DNA of 64,000 bases from Adiantum capillus-veneris. Lineage: Eukaryota; Streptophyta; Polypodiopsida; Polypodiales; Pteridaceae. The stretch lies in contig CM043963.1 of NCBI GenBank assembly GCA_014529385.2, positions 4,995,501 to 5,059,500 on the forward strand, read 5' to 3'. Below, in pieces: positions 35,201-46,790 of the stretch. The position numbers and the translations under genes are program-made. Position 1 is the first letter of the stretch, and each line of letters starts with the position of its first letter. The notes beneath the pieces were generated by a model. That model saw only the letters and a program-made list of their open reading frames with translations. It did no database searches and had not been told where the DNA came from.

Positions 35201-36780
35201 TGACCATTCAACAAAATGGACAATCATCCAACGACCCCTTTCCTCACCAAAATTGGTTGAGGAAAGCTCATGCCAGACCAATATCATTACTCTGGAGTAA
35301 TCATGCAAAGCAGCATACACAATCCAATAACCCGCAAAATAAGAGCATTGACCAACAAACTCGTGCTAATTATGTCCTTGCAAAACAACTATATCAAACC
35401 TACATGTATTTACATAGTGCTAGGTTAGATGCCATTTATCAAGGTTACATAACCCATGCACATTATACGAGATGCATCTAATGCGATCATGCATGAGAGT
35501 TTATATCTACAATGACAAAAGAACATGAGGAACTATGTAGACGTGCCCATGTGCACGTCTTCTTCTACCACATTGATTCAAGAGAAAATCCGTTGATTCA
35601 TTGCGGAACAATTTCCATGGAATTCAAATGCGGAGTAGAAGTCTTACCAATAAGGACATCTTTATAAGAATGCATCACCTTTTTCCATGCGTCAATCAAT
35701 GTACGATTATCATTACATGGAAGTTTCTTGAACGATGCATTCTTATTTGCATTTATAGGTGGAACATAATTACGAGAGGAGGGTGAAGTGCGGATCTTCA
35801 CCTCTTTTTAGGCACCACCCAAGGACTAGAATTGCTAGACCCCACATTTTTACCCTTCACAGCATTGCCATTACTGAGAGCTGTAGACTGCGAAGGCTTG
35901 GCTTTCTCTTTTTCCACACTGGGAGTTACATTAATGACTAAGCCTCCATTTTCCTTAGCCTCACTGAGAGGTTTACTTGTAGAAGCAGGTGATGGAAGTG
36001 CTAAAGGAGGGGGTTGCAAAACGGGTTTCGGACATTCAGATTGCATGTGCCCAGATTTACCACATCGAAAACATGAGTTTGCATTTAAGTTCGAATGGAC
36101 GCTTGCCCACCCACGGGTCCCCCGAATCAACAGTGATGCCTTCTGGTGTAGGTTTGTCAGTGTCTCATAGAATACAAAACCTGTTGGTATTTGCATCTAG
36201 TTTCAGAGGACAGATCACCTTCCCTATTTGCATCTAGTTTCGGAGGACAAAATCACCTTCCCAAGTTGTGCAACCAACAATGGTAGAAAGTGTTTCCGTG
36301 TGCAGGGAAAGTCGACTATTTCCACTCACACAGGGCATTTGTGGCGAATAAGACTTTGATAATTCTTTGTTAGTGGCCACAGTAGGACATGAGTCATTTG
36401 CGTATCAAAGAATAATGGAGACCAAAAACAAATTTCTAGCTCTAGTATCTTCTAAAAGGACTTCATAAAATCCACAAGCACCAAAGTAAACAAGATGACT
36501 GCATTCATGGCATATTGCGTAACTGGATCCATGAGTTCCTGCACAAGAATACAAACTTCGAGAATAAGAGGTAGACCATTCCAAGCTTTCCGGGCCTCCT
36601 CAAAATCCTCATACAAACAAGCTTTGATCTCAGACGTGGCCTATGAGAAACTTCCCATGGCTTTTCAACCTTTAAACACACACAAAGAGTCGAATGTAAA
36701 GCAAGAACACCTACTCAAGGGGCAAACACCTAGAAAATAAAGCATTGCAAGTAGACTCAGATTCTAGGATCCTGTAATTG
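32200..36780 (-). mobile_element. Long decayed LINE (L1-like)
   Basis: From high to low coordinates: ORF1 remnants (36300-35798) with zinc knuckle CFRCGKSGHMQSEC; an endonuclease remnant with the motif GDFN (35084-35097, LFCGDFNNTLAVCDS); RT with MQVDIEKAFDTVQWD, IRQGCPLSALLYAI (34405-33884) and NFRKSK (near 33790); a 3' part with KLCTPKSYGGLDILDLHRH (33550-33209); and a Trp/Cys-rich tail (33162-32219). The order ORF1, endonuclease, RT, tail is that of plant L1 elements. Many stops and shifts make it long inactive. It is clearly a different family from LINEs A-D. A 37-bp tandem duplication lies at 36193-36266. Confidence 0.82.
35798..36196 (-). pseudogene. LINE ORF1 fragment with CCHC knuckle
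   Basis: This frame of 132 codons starts in a region like GFVFYETLTNLHQKASLLI. It has the nucleic-acid-binding knuckle C-x2-C-x4-H-x4-C (CFRCGKSGHMQSEC) and ends in a Pro/Ser-rich, low-complexity tail. Upstream on the minus strand (36330-36200) a broken region resembles the DUF4283-type fold that precedes the knuckle in plant L1 ORF1 (LVAQLGKVILSSETR), but the frame is interrupted. Confidence 0.7.
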
Positions 36781-37094
36781 TGTAGCTCTGTACAAAGACC
36801 GCAAAAACGTGTACATAGATCCACAACTGCCGTACATCAAGCTGTACCTTCCACTAGTGTGTACAAATTCCCTGCAATTTTGGTATATCACACTCTACTT
36901 TGAACTTGCAGCAAAGTTGAAGATGACGCTGAGAGCTATCTGTGCTGAACAATACCTGCTGCGCCGAAAGCTGTAGAGGCTGAACGAGCACGCAAGAACC
37001 TCAAGCCAAGCTGGTCATGCAGAGCGCAAAAGATTGAGGGCGCGCAAGCTGCTCACACGCAAACGCACGCAAGTTCTCGCACACGCACCACCAC

Positions 37095-37120
37095 TCCCAC
37101 GGTGCACATGCACACACGCT

Positions 37121-37197
<77 letters not shown>

Positions 37198-37242
37198 AAT
37201 CTCTCTCTCTCTCACACACATACACACGCGCGCGCGCGCGGA
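37095..37242. repeat. Compound (CT)n(CA)n(CG)n microsatellite, doubled
   Basis: CT run, CA run, CGCTGAAT, then a second CT run, CA run and CGCGCGCG. It has the same composition and order as the tracts at 8503 and 21740. Confidence 0.93.
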
Positions 37243-37399
37243 CACTTTTGTTGTTTTGGTAAAGTCACTTATCAATTACTAAGGAAACGCACAAAAGATA
37301 TCATAGAAGAAATGCCCAAGTTCATAGTGAACAAAGGCATAATCAATACACATCTAAGAAAAGGGCATACAATTGGGTCAGTCTCTTGTAGAGGCAGGC

Positions 37400-38770
37400 A
37401 ATATTAAAGACACTGATGCAAAGATTCCTTGAAAATGAAAAAGGTTATAATCAACGATTCACAAAAAACAGACGGATTTCTCAATTGCCAAATCGTCCAC
37501 ATGTTCCAATTCCGTAGCCAATAAGAAAAAGCTCTATAATATCTAAAAGCAGGAGCAAGAATGCCAAAGAGCCTTAAATGTTTCCCAAATGGTAGAGAAG
37601 GGAAACGAGCTCACAGAAGACTTGCTATATGAATATCAAATTGTGAGAGGCAGTACAATTCCATAATAGAGGGGGGACTATTTCAATAGACGCATCACAA
37701 GTGCAACGAAGAAAGGATGTCACATGGTGCCTTGCCAAAAAAGACCCAATAGGAAGTACTGCAAGCAAGCAACACCATAGAAATAGCTGGCATTTTAAAG
37801 GCATCTTATTGCTTCATACCCTTAGGCGTTTTCTCCACCAAGACAAAGCTTATGCATTTTTCCAAATTCCATTTGCATAATCATGAACCCATAGTCCAAG
37901 GAGGAGGAATGTGTAAACCGAATGACAAAAAGTGAAGGTAGAGACAAATAACCGCGAGTAGGGGTCACCTGATATAGGCTCCAATCCGCTAATCTTTTTG
38001 AATCATTTAGAGAAGGAATGGACTCAAAAGGTGCCAATAAATTTTGAATCTTTCACTATAATGGATGATAATGATAGTCCATGCCAAATTTAGCACAAGC
38101 ATCTAGAAAAGATGGCACTTAACCTCTATTATCTAGTACATCTTTTATGAATTAGACACTCCCCCCCCCCCCCGAAAATAAGCCTTCCTAGGCTCTTGGA
38201 CAACCAATGGTTCATGAAAAACTCTACTCTAATGAATACTTTTAAACAAAGCAAATTAGAACCATTATGCAATCGAGGGGTCTAATTAAGAAACTCTGTA
38301 AGCTTTTCCAAGCTAAAATTTGCTTTGTATTGAGTGGATAGCCAAGAACCTTGCCATCAACAGGACCAAAAATCATATCCCCATGCGTGACCGTCCAATT
38401 GCCAAAAGAAGAAGAAGACTTATTGACACACATGCCTACCAACATAATAGCTCATGGCTGCCTTTAAGATACAAACAAAGAGGTCTTTCGTGACAATGCA
38501 TGCAAGTGTATGCCAAGCATATTCAGACCACCCTGTCAAGAATATTCGAACCACCATGTTGTTTCGAAGAGAAAAGACTCTTAACCAACTTAACGTGAAG
38601 GCCCTTTTTAGTATGTTCAGTATCCTAAAAAATATTTATGGTTGAAGACATAAAACTACTATGTCTATTTTCTTCCACATTATCAATGCAAAAAAGAATT
38701 GAATGTATGCCATAAAAATAACTTGTACAAGCCGTAAACAAACATGCAATGACCATGTAGAAAGTTTCAA
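37400..38770 (-). mobile_element. Second decayed LINE fragment (tentative)
   Basis: Minus-strand frames include GMCVNKSSSSFGNWTV...GKVLGYPLNTKQILAWKSL, which resembles the N-x-x-K-S and K-Y-L-G-x-P-L blocks at the end of a LINE RT, then further Trp-rich frames to 37480. The right edge (38733-38762) shares a short stretch, ACATGCAATG(G/A)CCATGTAGA, with the LINE at 33577-33596. Frame breaks are many. A poly-C run lies at 38160-38174. Confidence 0.4.
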
Positions 38771-38865
38771 ATAGTAAAGAATTTTTATTTAACCTTTGCA
38801 TCTCTCATTGATCATTTTTGACATAGATATGGCAACCTAACAGATATTTTTCAAATGTATAGTCA

Positions 38866-40195
38866 CACGTTAGGATATTTTGGAGGTCATTTGGAGGGCC
38901 TTATTGAAGAGAGAGAAAAGAAGGCGCAACCAATGAGCAGCAACCTTACGTAACGTAGAAATGCATGGAAAATATCACAAAAATGAAAGAAAGCATTTTA
39001 AAATATTGAGATTTGTCTCATTTTCGTTTTGTTCTGCATGGAAAGCAAGAGTTCTGGATTTTAAAGTCGAGGTTGGTAAGAAGACTGTGAAAGAGGTCTT
39101 TGTTCAACATGTTTTCACTCACTCAGATGTGATTGCTAATGGCGGCGATGTCTCCATGGTGCATAATCCACGGTGCAATTGTGAGTTAATTATTTAGCAC
39201 TCCTCTATAAATGTTATCTTACATTTCAAATGTGAATCTGTTTTCTTCTTCTCTTATTACAGATATTTAAATAGGTTATAGAGATGTTTGTATTTATTTC
39301 TATTCTTTTACATTCACATATGTCTATCCTTCCTCATATGAGGAATGGGAGCCGCTGGAGTGCATTATAGGTCTCATCTCTTGACCCATGCTCATATTGG
39401 AGTCTTGCAATATGCGGGCAGAACTAGCAAAAGCCTTGCAAACGAGGGTATTTTCTTCTATAACCATTTCTACCAACTCAATCAAAGGAATTAGAGAGGA
39501 GTGTAAGGTTTCACTACCAACCAACTGTAACTCCGTGGATTGGCCCGTTCCCGACACAACAATGAGTGAGGCATTGAGGAGCAGGCTCTATAGGGATGTT
39601 CAGAGGTCTCTCCAAAACTCTGTACCCACTAAATTGGTGAAACTTGTAAATTTCTGTCCTGTTGGTCTCTTTGTTGAGTTATTTCATACCGGCAATGTAC
39701 ATGTTGCTAAAACTATGCTGCTTTGCAAATCTTTTGATTCCCTCTTGTGTGATAAGCTTCTTGATCGAGGGTGGTATGTGAAAGAAACAGATGGCATATG
39801 TTGCGAGATTGCTCTTGACACTTTCATTGTCAAGTATATGCTTGTGACACAGACATTAATAATCTCCTTTTGGTACAAGCATTCTCACATTGTTGAAGGT
39901 TGCTATGTGCCTATGGATCAAGAAGCAGCAAGTTTGGCAAACAATGCTGTCATAGACGTAGAAGTGGTGGACAAAGACCTAAATCTTATGACAGGAATTA
40001 CAATAAGGCAGCAATGCAATCTTTTGCAGCTTCGACATGACATAGTGGAGGAGACTTCCGACATTGACTTCGTAAACTTTTATTTCTTGCTGGGCGGACG
40101 AAGAGTAATGCAACAAAGGGAGAAGCATTTTCTGTGTGGAGATCTTTCTGGCCGTATTCAAATTGTGCCCATGTAATCTAGCCTGAATGGCTTCT
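38866..40195 (+). pseudogene. Unknown plant gene, copy 2
   Basis: The inverted paralogue of 2890-3468 plus 7327-8414. Exon 1 (about 39035-39180) reads WKARVLDFKVEVGKK and VFTHSDVIANGGDVSMVHN. About 410 bp with the upstream part of exon 1 are missing compared with copy 1. The exon-2 acceptor is TTCACAT here and TTCACAG in copy 1, so the AG is lost. After YPSSYEEWEPLECIIGLIS a stop follows from a shift. The long frame at 39388-40176 then continues DWPVPDTTMSEALRSRLYRDVQ, KLVNFCPVGLFVELFHTGN, KETDGICCEIALDTF and SFWYKHSHIVEGCYVP to a C-terminus at 40176. Family not recognised. No LTR interrupts it. Confidence 0.6.
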
Positions 40196-40248
40196 ACAAA
40201 AGGTTACTTTTTTGACTAGTTTAATCTTAATATCAAGTGTTTGCTCAA

Positions 40249-40250
40249 GG

Positions 40251-40278
<28 letters not shown>
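40249..40278. repeat. (CT)n microsatellite between convergent pseudogenes, copy 2
   Basis: Counterpart of the GA run at 2794-2824 in the inverted copy. Confidence 0.95.
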
Positions 40279-40281
<3 letters not shown>

Positions 40282-40318
40282 AGTATTCGAAGCACATAGA
40301 CAGGTAGAAAATATCAAT

Positions 40319-41964
40319 TTATTGTATAAACAATGAAATACTAAGTACATTTGTAAGCACAAATTCCAATGTGCTCAATGAGCTTAAGTACATTCCTTGC
40401 AGGTATGGGACCAAAATGTCCTCTAGGTAAAAATCGTGAAGATGCCCTTTGAATGAAGGTGGGAAAATAGTTGTGCCGGGTGGATTAAGTAAACCCTTAT
40501 GTGGCATTTCATCAATCAACAAAGTATTGAGAGAATCATAAAGCACATTGATCCATTTAAAGGGCTTGTAGAAAAGTGGTACATTAGCTTTAGTTGGGTG
40601 AAAATGTCCAAGAAATAGTATTATAATTTCTTTGACTATACACGAAATAAAAATCCGATCTCTGAATTTCAACCAAACTGCAAACTATGGAAACAAGAGG
40701 ATTCAAGGTCTAGGCCTGCATTGAAGACCAGATAGCAAGCCTAAACTGTGGAATCAAAAAATTCAAAAATTCCTTTGTGCCTGGTCGAATTACTACTCTG
40801 AGATTTCCCAAGCGGAAACTATGTAAATTGGAGAACTCTGTATGTACACTGTACGATTGTCGTAGCAGCAGCAATCCATTGAGATCCAAGATAATTAGTC
40901 TCTGCAATCATTGTGTGCATACATATAAATAGTTAGAAAAAAAAGAGTATATTATTTAAGTACAATGGATATTACCGGAACAACCATATCTACTTGAAGC
41001 AACAGTCCATACTGGTCATTTCCAATGTTGACATTGTGTTGTCTAGTGTCAATGTTACCTTTTGTATTGCCAAGGGTATCCACCTCTTGTGGTTGTGCAG
41101 TCCAGGACTCTTGTGTTTCCATGGCCGAATGGTTAACCTGTTCTGTTGTCTGTTCCTGGCTTTGATTTGCAATGTTTGCCTCCTCCTCTACATGGTCAAG
41201 ACACTCTGTATCTTCTCTCGTCTCTGATGAGCTCTTCACATCAGCAATTATAGGAGATTGGGCTCTCTCATATTGATCCTGTGCCTCATCCTGTGCCACA
41301 ATAATAGGCACTCCCTTATCCTCCTCTACTTGGCCTAGACCCTCTGTTGCATTCCTTGGCTCTGAAGAGCATTTTACATATACATTTTCAAGAGCTTGGT
41401 CTACTTCACATTGATCAACCCCAACTTCCGTTTCAGCCGCTCCAACTGCAAAGCAAACCGGTGTTTGTTCCTCTAATATGGGGTCAGTTTTAGGGATTTG
41501 GTTTCCAGTGGTGGAAACTGGCATGACTTCCTCATCACCGGTCATTGTTAAAGTTATTATATGGTCGTCGACAAAACTTTCTTCTGCATCTAAAACTCTT
41601 GGAGATGAAAGAGGTAGTAGATGTTGAATCATTGACGCGCGATACCTTTGTAAATATTCCAATGTATATTTTTCCACAACATTCTGCAAAATTAGGTTAA
41701 CTTGTGGTCAATACTTCAATTAATAATAGCACCAAGCTGATCCAAACCATAGCATGGAATTACCTTAGACATAAATGGATTCAAAGCAAAAAATCTTTGA
41801 AGTATGTACTCTGCGTGGAGAAAACATATCCAACCATAGGAATTTAGATCTGTTTGATTAGGCACTTCGACAGCTTTCAGGGTTGCCCTGTAGAGTTCAT
41901 GATTTCCACAAAGCCTTCCATAGACATGAAGTAATCTTTTTACACATCTATGAACAATGAGAGT
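40319..41964 (-). pseudogene. FCP1/NLI-interacting-factor-like HAD phosphatase, copy 2
   Basis: Exons on the minus strand: 41947-41764 (CVKRLLHVYGRLCGNHELY, ...LHAEYILQRFFALNPFMSK), 41683-40976 (an acidic region of about 236 codons without breaks), 40901-about 40715 (LIILDLNGLLLLRQSYS, VVIRPGTKEFLNFL, LAIWSS) and about 40672-40319 (PLFYKPF, NTLLIDEMPHKGLLNPP, IFPPSF). The DLDx-type nucleophile region reads D-L-N, and the LLIDE motif has E where relatives have LLIDD. The stretch normally between WSS and the next block is missing. The gene is less damaged than copy 1 but still looks incomplete. The chromovirus LTR starts at 41965, inside what looks like an intron. Confidence 0.75.
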
Positions 41965-42801
41965 TGTAACATTTAATGGCCTAGTAACTTGTGTGTAGTG
42001 GAAAATAGCATGAACATAGTGAGCATTTCATCAGAATAGAAATGAGATTAACAAGAGTGCTTGTGTGGAGAGATCAACAAAAAGCATAACATCTAGTTAG
42101 ATAGCATAAACAATACTTCAAAAGAGAGAGAAATTAAGCAATTGACAACAGTTGAGGACCGGATTTTCATGGAGCCGGTCCCCCCTCCAAAAGGCTTTGT
42201 ATTATGGTTTCTCCCATCAAGAGAGACATTTTACAATAGAATTTCTTAAGCCCATTGTTGCACATTGCTCTTTTGCAGATGCCCCCCCCCCTTTGGATCC
42301 CTATTTTACCTCCTTTGGATCCCTACTGTGGCCTGGTATGCTAGCTTAACCAATATTCTAGCTTTTTCTCCCCTGGCACTTACCCATATTAAATGATCAA
42401 TTTAACATGAGAAAATCATTTAGGAGAATTAGATATTGATTATTGTGACATTACCTCTCTCTTGAAATCATAGTCGTCCTCGACTATGGGGTAGAGAAGA
42501 TAAAGCATATTCATTAGTCCTTTTTCCTAGCGGGTAGAGGATCCCTATGTTACCCTACGACATCATTCCACAATGGATGACTAGTCCATTTGGCGCTTGA
42601 GAGCCTGAGGCTGCCGCAAGCATGTCTGCACATTAGTCCTATCATCTTCCATAGTAGAGTGACAAGCTCTACTTGGTGTTTGGGAGACGTCGTCTCCGCA
42701 AACTTGATCTAAGCATGCATACTACTTCATTTTGTGCACAATAAAGAAAAAGAGAGTCTTATAAGACAAATTTTGTTCATTTTTAACATTCGTACTTTTG
42801 C

Positions 42802-43257
42802 TTACTCTTGGGAAGCATTGTAAGCATTGACAAGGTTTAGGTTATCCTTTAATTGTATGCCTTGCATCCATCTAGCATATTCAAAAGGATAATTCTTAAA
42901 CTTAATAAGATATTGTCGGATAGTCTTACCGCCTCTTAGTACCTTGTCTTCATGTCGAAGAATGGACTTGGGCTGGAGCACCTCTTCTTGGTCCTTGATC
43001 TCCGGTGGCCGGTCTTCAATAGTTGGTTCTTGAGGTGGCTTTCCTTTGTAAGGCTTTAGTAGGCTCACATGGAAAGCATTGTGTATGAGCCAATAGTTGG
43101 GCAACTTGAGTTGATAGGCCATCTCATTGATTGGCCTAAGAATTTGGGAGGGAACATAGTACCTTTTTGCTAACTTAGCATAGTACTTTGGTGTCCCGTA
43201 GGATTCTTGCCCGTCGTGTGCCTTAATCGAGCCTTGGGAAATTTGAGTAAGACCCAA
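42802..43257 (-). pseudogene. Integrase C-terminus and chromodomain
   Basis: Starts near the integrase end: GTPKYYAKLAKRYYVPSQIL and YQLKLPNYWLIHNAFHVSLLKPYKG, the usual chromovirus linker. Then comes SILRHEDKVLRGGKTIRQYLIKFKNYPFEYARWM, a degenerate chromodomain: the Y-L-I-K-F-K-x-Y core is present, while the usual E-A-T-W is EYARW. In chromoviruses this domain guides integration to marked chromatin. Confidence 0.85.
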
Positions 43258-44017
43258 TCATTTTCTTTAAAGGCTTGGGCTCTTCTGTGCTTGTCAGCAG
43301 CAACCTTTTGCCTTTGCTGTGAGATAGAGATAGCATCCTTAATCTTTTGGAAAGATTCTTGTAGGTCTCGGCTATACTCATCTGCAGTGAAGATCTTCTC
43401 GTGTACCTTAAGTAGCAAAGGACTTTTTGATCTTCCCTCAATTACCTCAAAAGGTGCTTTTCCCATGGAAGTATGTACAGTGTTATTATAGGCATACTCC
43501 ACTAAGGGTAAGTACTTCTCCCCTTGGGATCTTTGATCTACTTCCGCTACATAGGCTTTTAGTAGATCGAGAATTGTTAGGTTAGCTATTTCACTTTGAC
43601 CATCCGTTTGGGGGTGATAGGTCAAAGAGAAGTTTAGCCTTGTTCCTAAATTCTCAAAGAGACCCTTCCAAAAATTACTGGTCATTCTAGGATCTCTATC
43701 CGACACTATGGACATTGGCAAGCCATGGTACTTGAAGATTTGTGAAATGAGGAGGGTTGCCATTTGATGGGCTTTGATAGTCTTTTTGACATGTATAAAA
43801 TGAGCTTGTTTATTGAACCTGTCTACTATCGTATATATTTTTTCGTATTCCCATGGATAGATTTAGGCAATCCAAAGATAAAATCCATGGATATGCTATC
43901 CCATGGTGAATTAGGGATTGGCAAAGGTTGAAGCAATCCAAGTTGCTTCCCTCTATCAAACTTCGTCTTTTGGCATACCACACATTTAGAAACATACTCT
44001 TGTATGTTTGCTTTCAT
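43170..44017 (-). pseudogene. Chromovirus integrase (H2C2 and core)
   Basis: The zinc end CVVCQKTKFDRGKQLGLLQPL is followed by SISMDFIFGLPKS (first catalytic Asp), HGLPMSIVSDRDPRMTSNFW (second Asp) and YHPQTDGQSEIANLTI (Glu). A frame change lies near 43810-43830 and another near 43230, where the main frame runs into a neighbouring reading. The triad residues are all still present. Confidence 0.88.
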
Positions 44018-44244
44018 GGTAGGCCAATAGAAATATGTTTCAATGCCGTTTAGAGTAAACTGAATCCCTCTATTTCTGAATAAGGAGGAGCATGAGATTC
44101 ATACATTACTTTCTCACGTAGTGAGCTAGTAACGCATAGTCTATTGCCATAGAGAAGATAACCATCTTGTAAAGTAAATAGTTCCTCTTTCTTCCCTAGT
44201 GCAAGGGCTGAAATCACATCTCTAAAATTGAGATCAATAGCATA

Positions 44245-45487
44245 CTAATCTATCATAGAAGATAGATCATTGTGAGTTGCTATGGAAACCACATTCACTC
44301 TCGGCCGTCTTGAGAGTGCATCGACTACTTGATTATGCTTGCCAGCAATGTGAGGAATATGAAAATGAAATTGCGAAAGAAAATTTGCCCACCTCATTTG
44401 TTTGTCAAAGAGCTTGGTCCGCGTCATGAAGTACTTAAGACTTTGGTGATCCGTTCGCAGAATGAAAGGAGTCCCCAATAAATAGTGCTTCCATGAGTCT
44501 AAGGCATGTAGAACTGCAAGGAGTTCCCTTTCATATATGCCTAGAGATTGCTCAACAGGGTCGAGACTTTGACTTTCATAGCCTATGGCGTGCCCTTCTT
44601 GAAGCAAAACAGCTCCAAGGCAATCACCACAAGCATCACATTGGACCTTAGATGGCTTTGAGAGATCCGGTAGTGTAAGCACAGGTGGAGAGACAAGATT
44701 TTCTTTAAGCTTTTCGAAAGCATTGTTCTCCTTGGCAGACCATGTGTACCTAACGTTTTTCTTTGTTAGGTCATGTAATGGTCCTGCTATTAGTGAGAAC
44801 TTTTCTATGAAGCATCTATAGTATGCGCACATACCTATAAAGCTTCTTAACTCATGAAGATTTCTTGGTTTAGGCCATCCTTTTATTACTTCTAACTTTG
44901 ATGGATCCATTTGGATGCCATCTTGAGAGATAATGTGACCTAAATACTGAATCTCTTGTAAGAATAATTCTTTTTTTTTTTCGATTAACATAAAGTTTAT
45001 TCTCTCTTAGAGCTTGAAATATTACCTGGAGGTGTTGCTTGTGTTCGTCTAATGAATTAGAGTAGATGATGATATCATCAAAGAACACTCCAGTAAAGGT
45101 TCGGTGAGGCGTGAATAGCTTCTCCATCAAGCAGTTGAATGTGACTGGTGCATTGATCAAGCCAAAAGGCATGATAATATATTCATAAAGACCAAACGTA
45201 GTGCAAAATGCGGTCTTTACAATGTCTTGATCAACTATCCTTATTTGATGATAGCCACTTTCTAGGCCAATCCTATTGAATTAGGTGGAGCCTTGCAGCT
45301 TATCAAATAGGTCTTCTACCCGTGGAACGGGAAACCTATTTTTGATAGTGATCCTATTTAGTGCTCTATAGTCGATACATATATGATATGTGCCGTCTTT
45401 ATTTTGCACTAGTAGCACAGGAGAACAAAATGGAGATGAGCTAGGCCTAACCATGCCCTTCTTAACTAACTCATGCGCTTGCCGCAT
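44245..45487 (-). pseudogene. Chromovirus RT and RNase H
   Basis: RT in three pieces: 45487-45281 (SSSPFCSPVLLVQNKDGTYHICIDYRALN, FPVPRVEDLFDKLQG), 45172-44870 (MPFGLINAPVTFNCLM, catalytic FFDDIIIYSNSLDEH) and 44991-44245 (LGHIISQDGIQMDPSK, PRNLHELRSFIGMCAYYR, LPDLSKPSKVQCDACGDCLG, then RNase H ERELLAVLHALDSWKHYLLG, RTDHQSLKYF). A stop lies near 45283, and the frame shifts near 44990, beside an (A)n run. The FFDD core is a variant of the usual F-I/L-D-D. Confidence 0.9.
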
Positions 45488-46140
45488 AATTTCCTCTTAT
45501 TGAGCTTGAGAAACTCTATAAGGAGGTTTGTTAGGCGGTGAACTTCATGGAATAAGTTCAATTGCATGGTCATCATTGCCTCGTTTAGGAGGTATCTCAC
45601 AAGGGATGTCGTCAATAAGACATCTTGAAACCCCTTGAGAAAATTGGATAACTCTAATTCCTTTTGATTGTGTATATTTTCTTTTGCTAAAACATTAGGT
45701 TCATTTTGAGAATCTTTAACAAAAATCATGTACACGGAGATAGAGCTCTTTATTGACTTGTTGAAAGCTTGTGTATGTACAATGGATATAATGTTACCCA
45801 TTTCCTTAGCATCTATATACATATCTTTTTTCCTGAACTTAAAGGAGATTCTCCTTTCAGGGAATTTAACATTGGCAGCCATGGGATCAAACCATGGTGC
45901 CCCTAGGATTACATCCTCATGCTTGAGAGGAGAGATAAAGAAGTCCTCTTTGTCCACATAGCTTTGGACATGGAGCCTCAATTTCCCGATTAAGGGAGTG
46001 ACGGAAGCTTCTTGCCCCTTGAAAGCACTGTCTACGGGTAGGACATCTCCCATCTCGTAGGTTTGTATGCCTAGCTTGGTGGCCAACTCTATAGATATAG
46101 AATTATGAGTAGAACCAGGGTCAAAGAGAATAAAGGAATC
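45466..46140 (-). pseudogene. Chromovirus protease and linker to RT
   Basis: Near 46120 the minus strand reads ILFDPGSTHNSIS, the retroviral-type aspartic protease site with D-P-G where D-S-G or D-T-G is usual. LGIQTYEMGD, HVQSYVDKEDFFISPLKHEDVILGAPWF and VKFPERRISFKF follow; the I-L-G-x-P-W block is the conserved end of the protease fold. A long linker leads to RT. A shift occurs near 45530. Confidence 0.85.
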
Positions 46141-46142
46141 TC

Positions 46143-46790
46143 TTACCTTTCCCCAAGCATGGCATAAAGGAGAATCCTTTGTGGTGACTCCTCTTGGATT
46201 TCGACCAAGGTAGCTCTAGGAGGATCATGTCGGTTGTTCTTTTTGGGACAAGCGTGGTACGCATGCCCTTGTTTGTCGCACTTGAAACACCAGTTATCCT
46301 TGCGATAACTCTCAAGCTCTTCAAGAGAGAGTTTATTTTTGCCTTTATAAACTCTCTTCTCTTTAGCTTTGTTGGAGTTTCCCTTAGGAGACTTTTGCAC
46401 ATTGTCCTTCCCCTTAGGCTCATTGGAACCCTTGTTTTCAGGGGGCTTAGAATTCCTCTTAGCCCCTATTTGGAAATTGATTTGAGAGGCCACCATAGTA
46501 TGATTTATTACCGCCGATATGGTGCGTAGCCTTTGGGAGTTGACATACTCTGCCATTTCTTTGGTTAAGCCCGCAAAAAATTGCTGCTTTTGCTCTCCAA
46601 AATCCATTTTTTTGAAGATAGTGGATTTGAGTTGTAGGTCCCAAAACTTGTCTACATATTTGCGGATGGATTCATAGGGAGAGAGATTCAAGCTTCGCCA
46701 GTCGGTGAGTACTTTGTCTTTGGAATCCGTGGCCAAAAGCTGCTTCATAATCATGAAGCTCTTAAAGCTTTCCATGTTCGTGGAGCTTCA
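46143..46790 (-). pseudogene. Chromovirus gag core with CCHC knuckle
   Basis: The frame reads SFKSFMIMKQLLATDSKDKV, LSPYESIRKYVDKFWDLQLK and GLTKEMAEYVNSQRLRTI, the retrotransposon gag fold. A basic linker follows, then the zinc knuckle CFKCDKQGHAYHACPKK, complete as C-x2-C-x4-H-x4-C. It ends in frame near the protease. Confidence 0.88.

Noticed and set aside
37001-37407. RE-, CV- and HT-rich frames as proteins
   Set aside because: All come from (CT)n, (CA)n and (CG)n runs.
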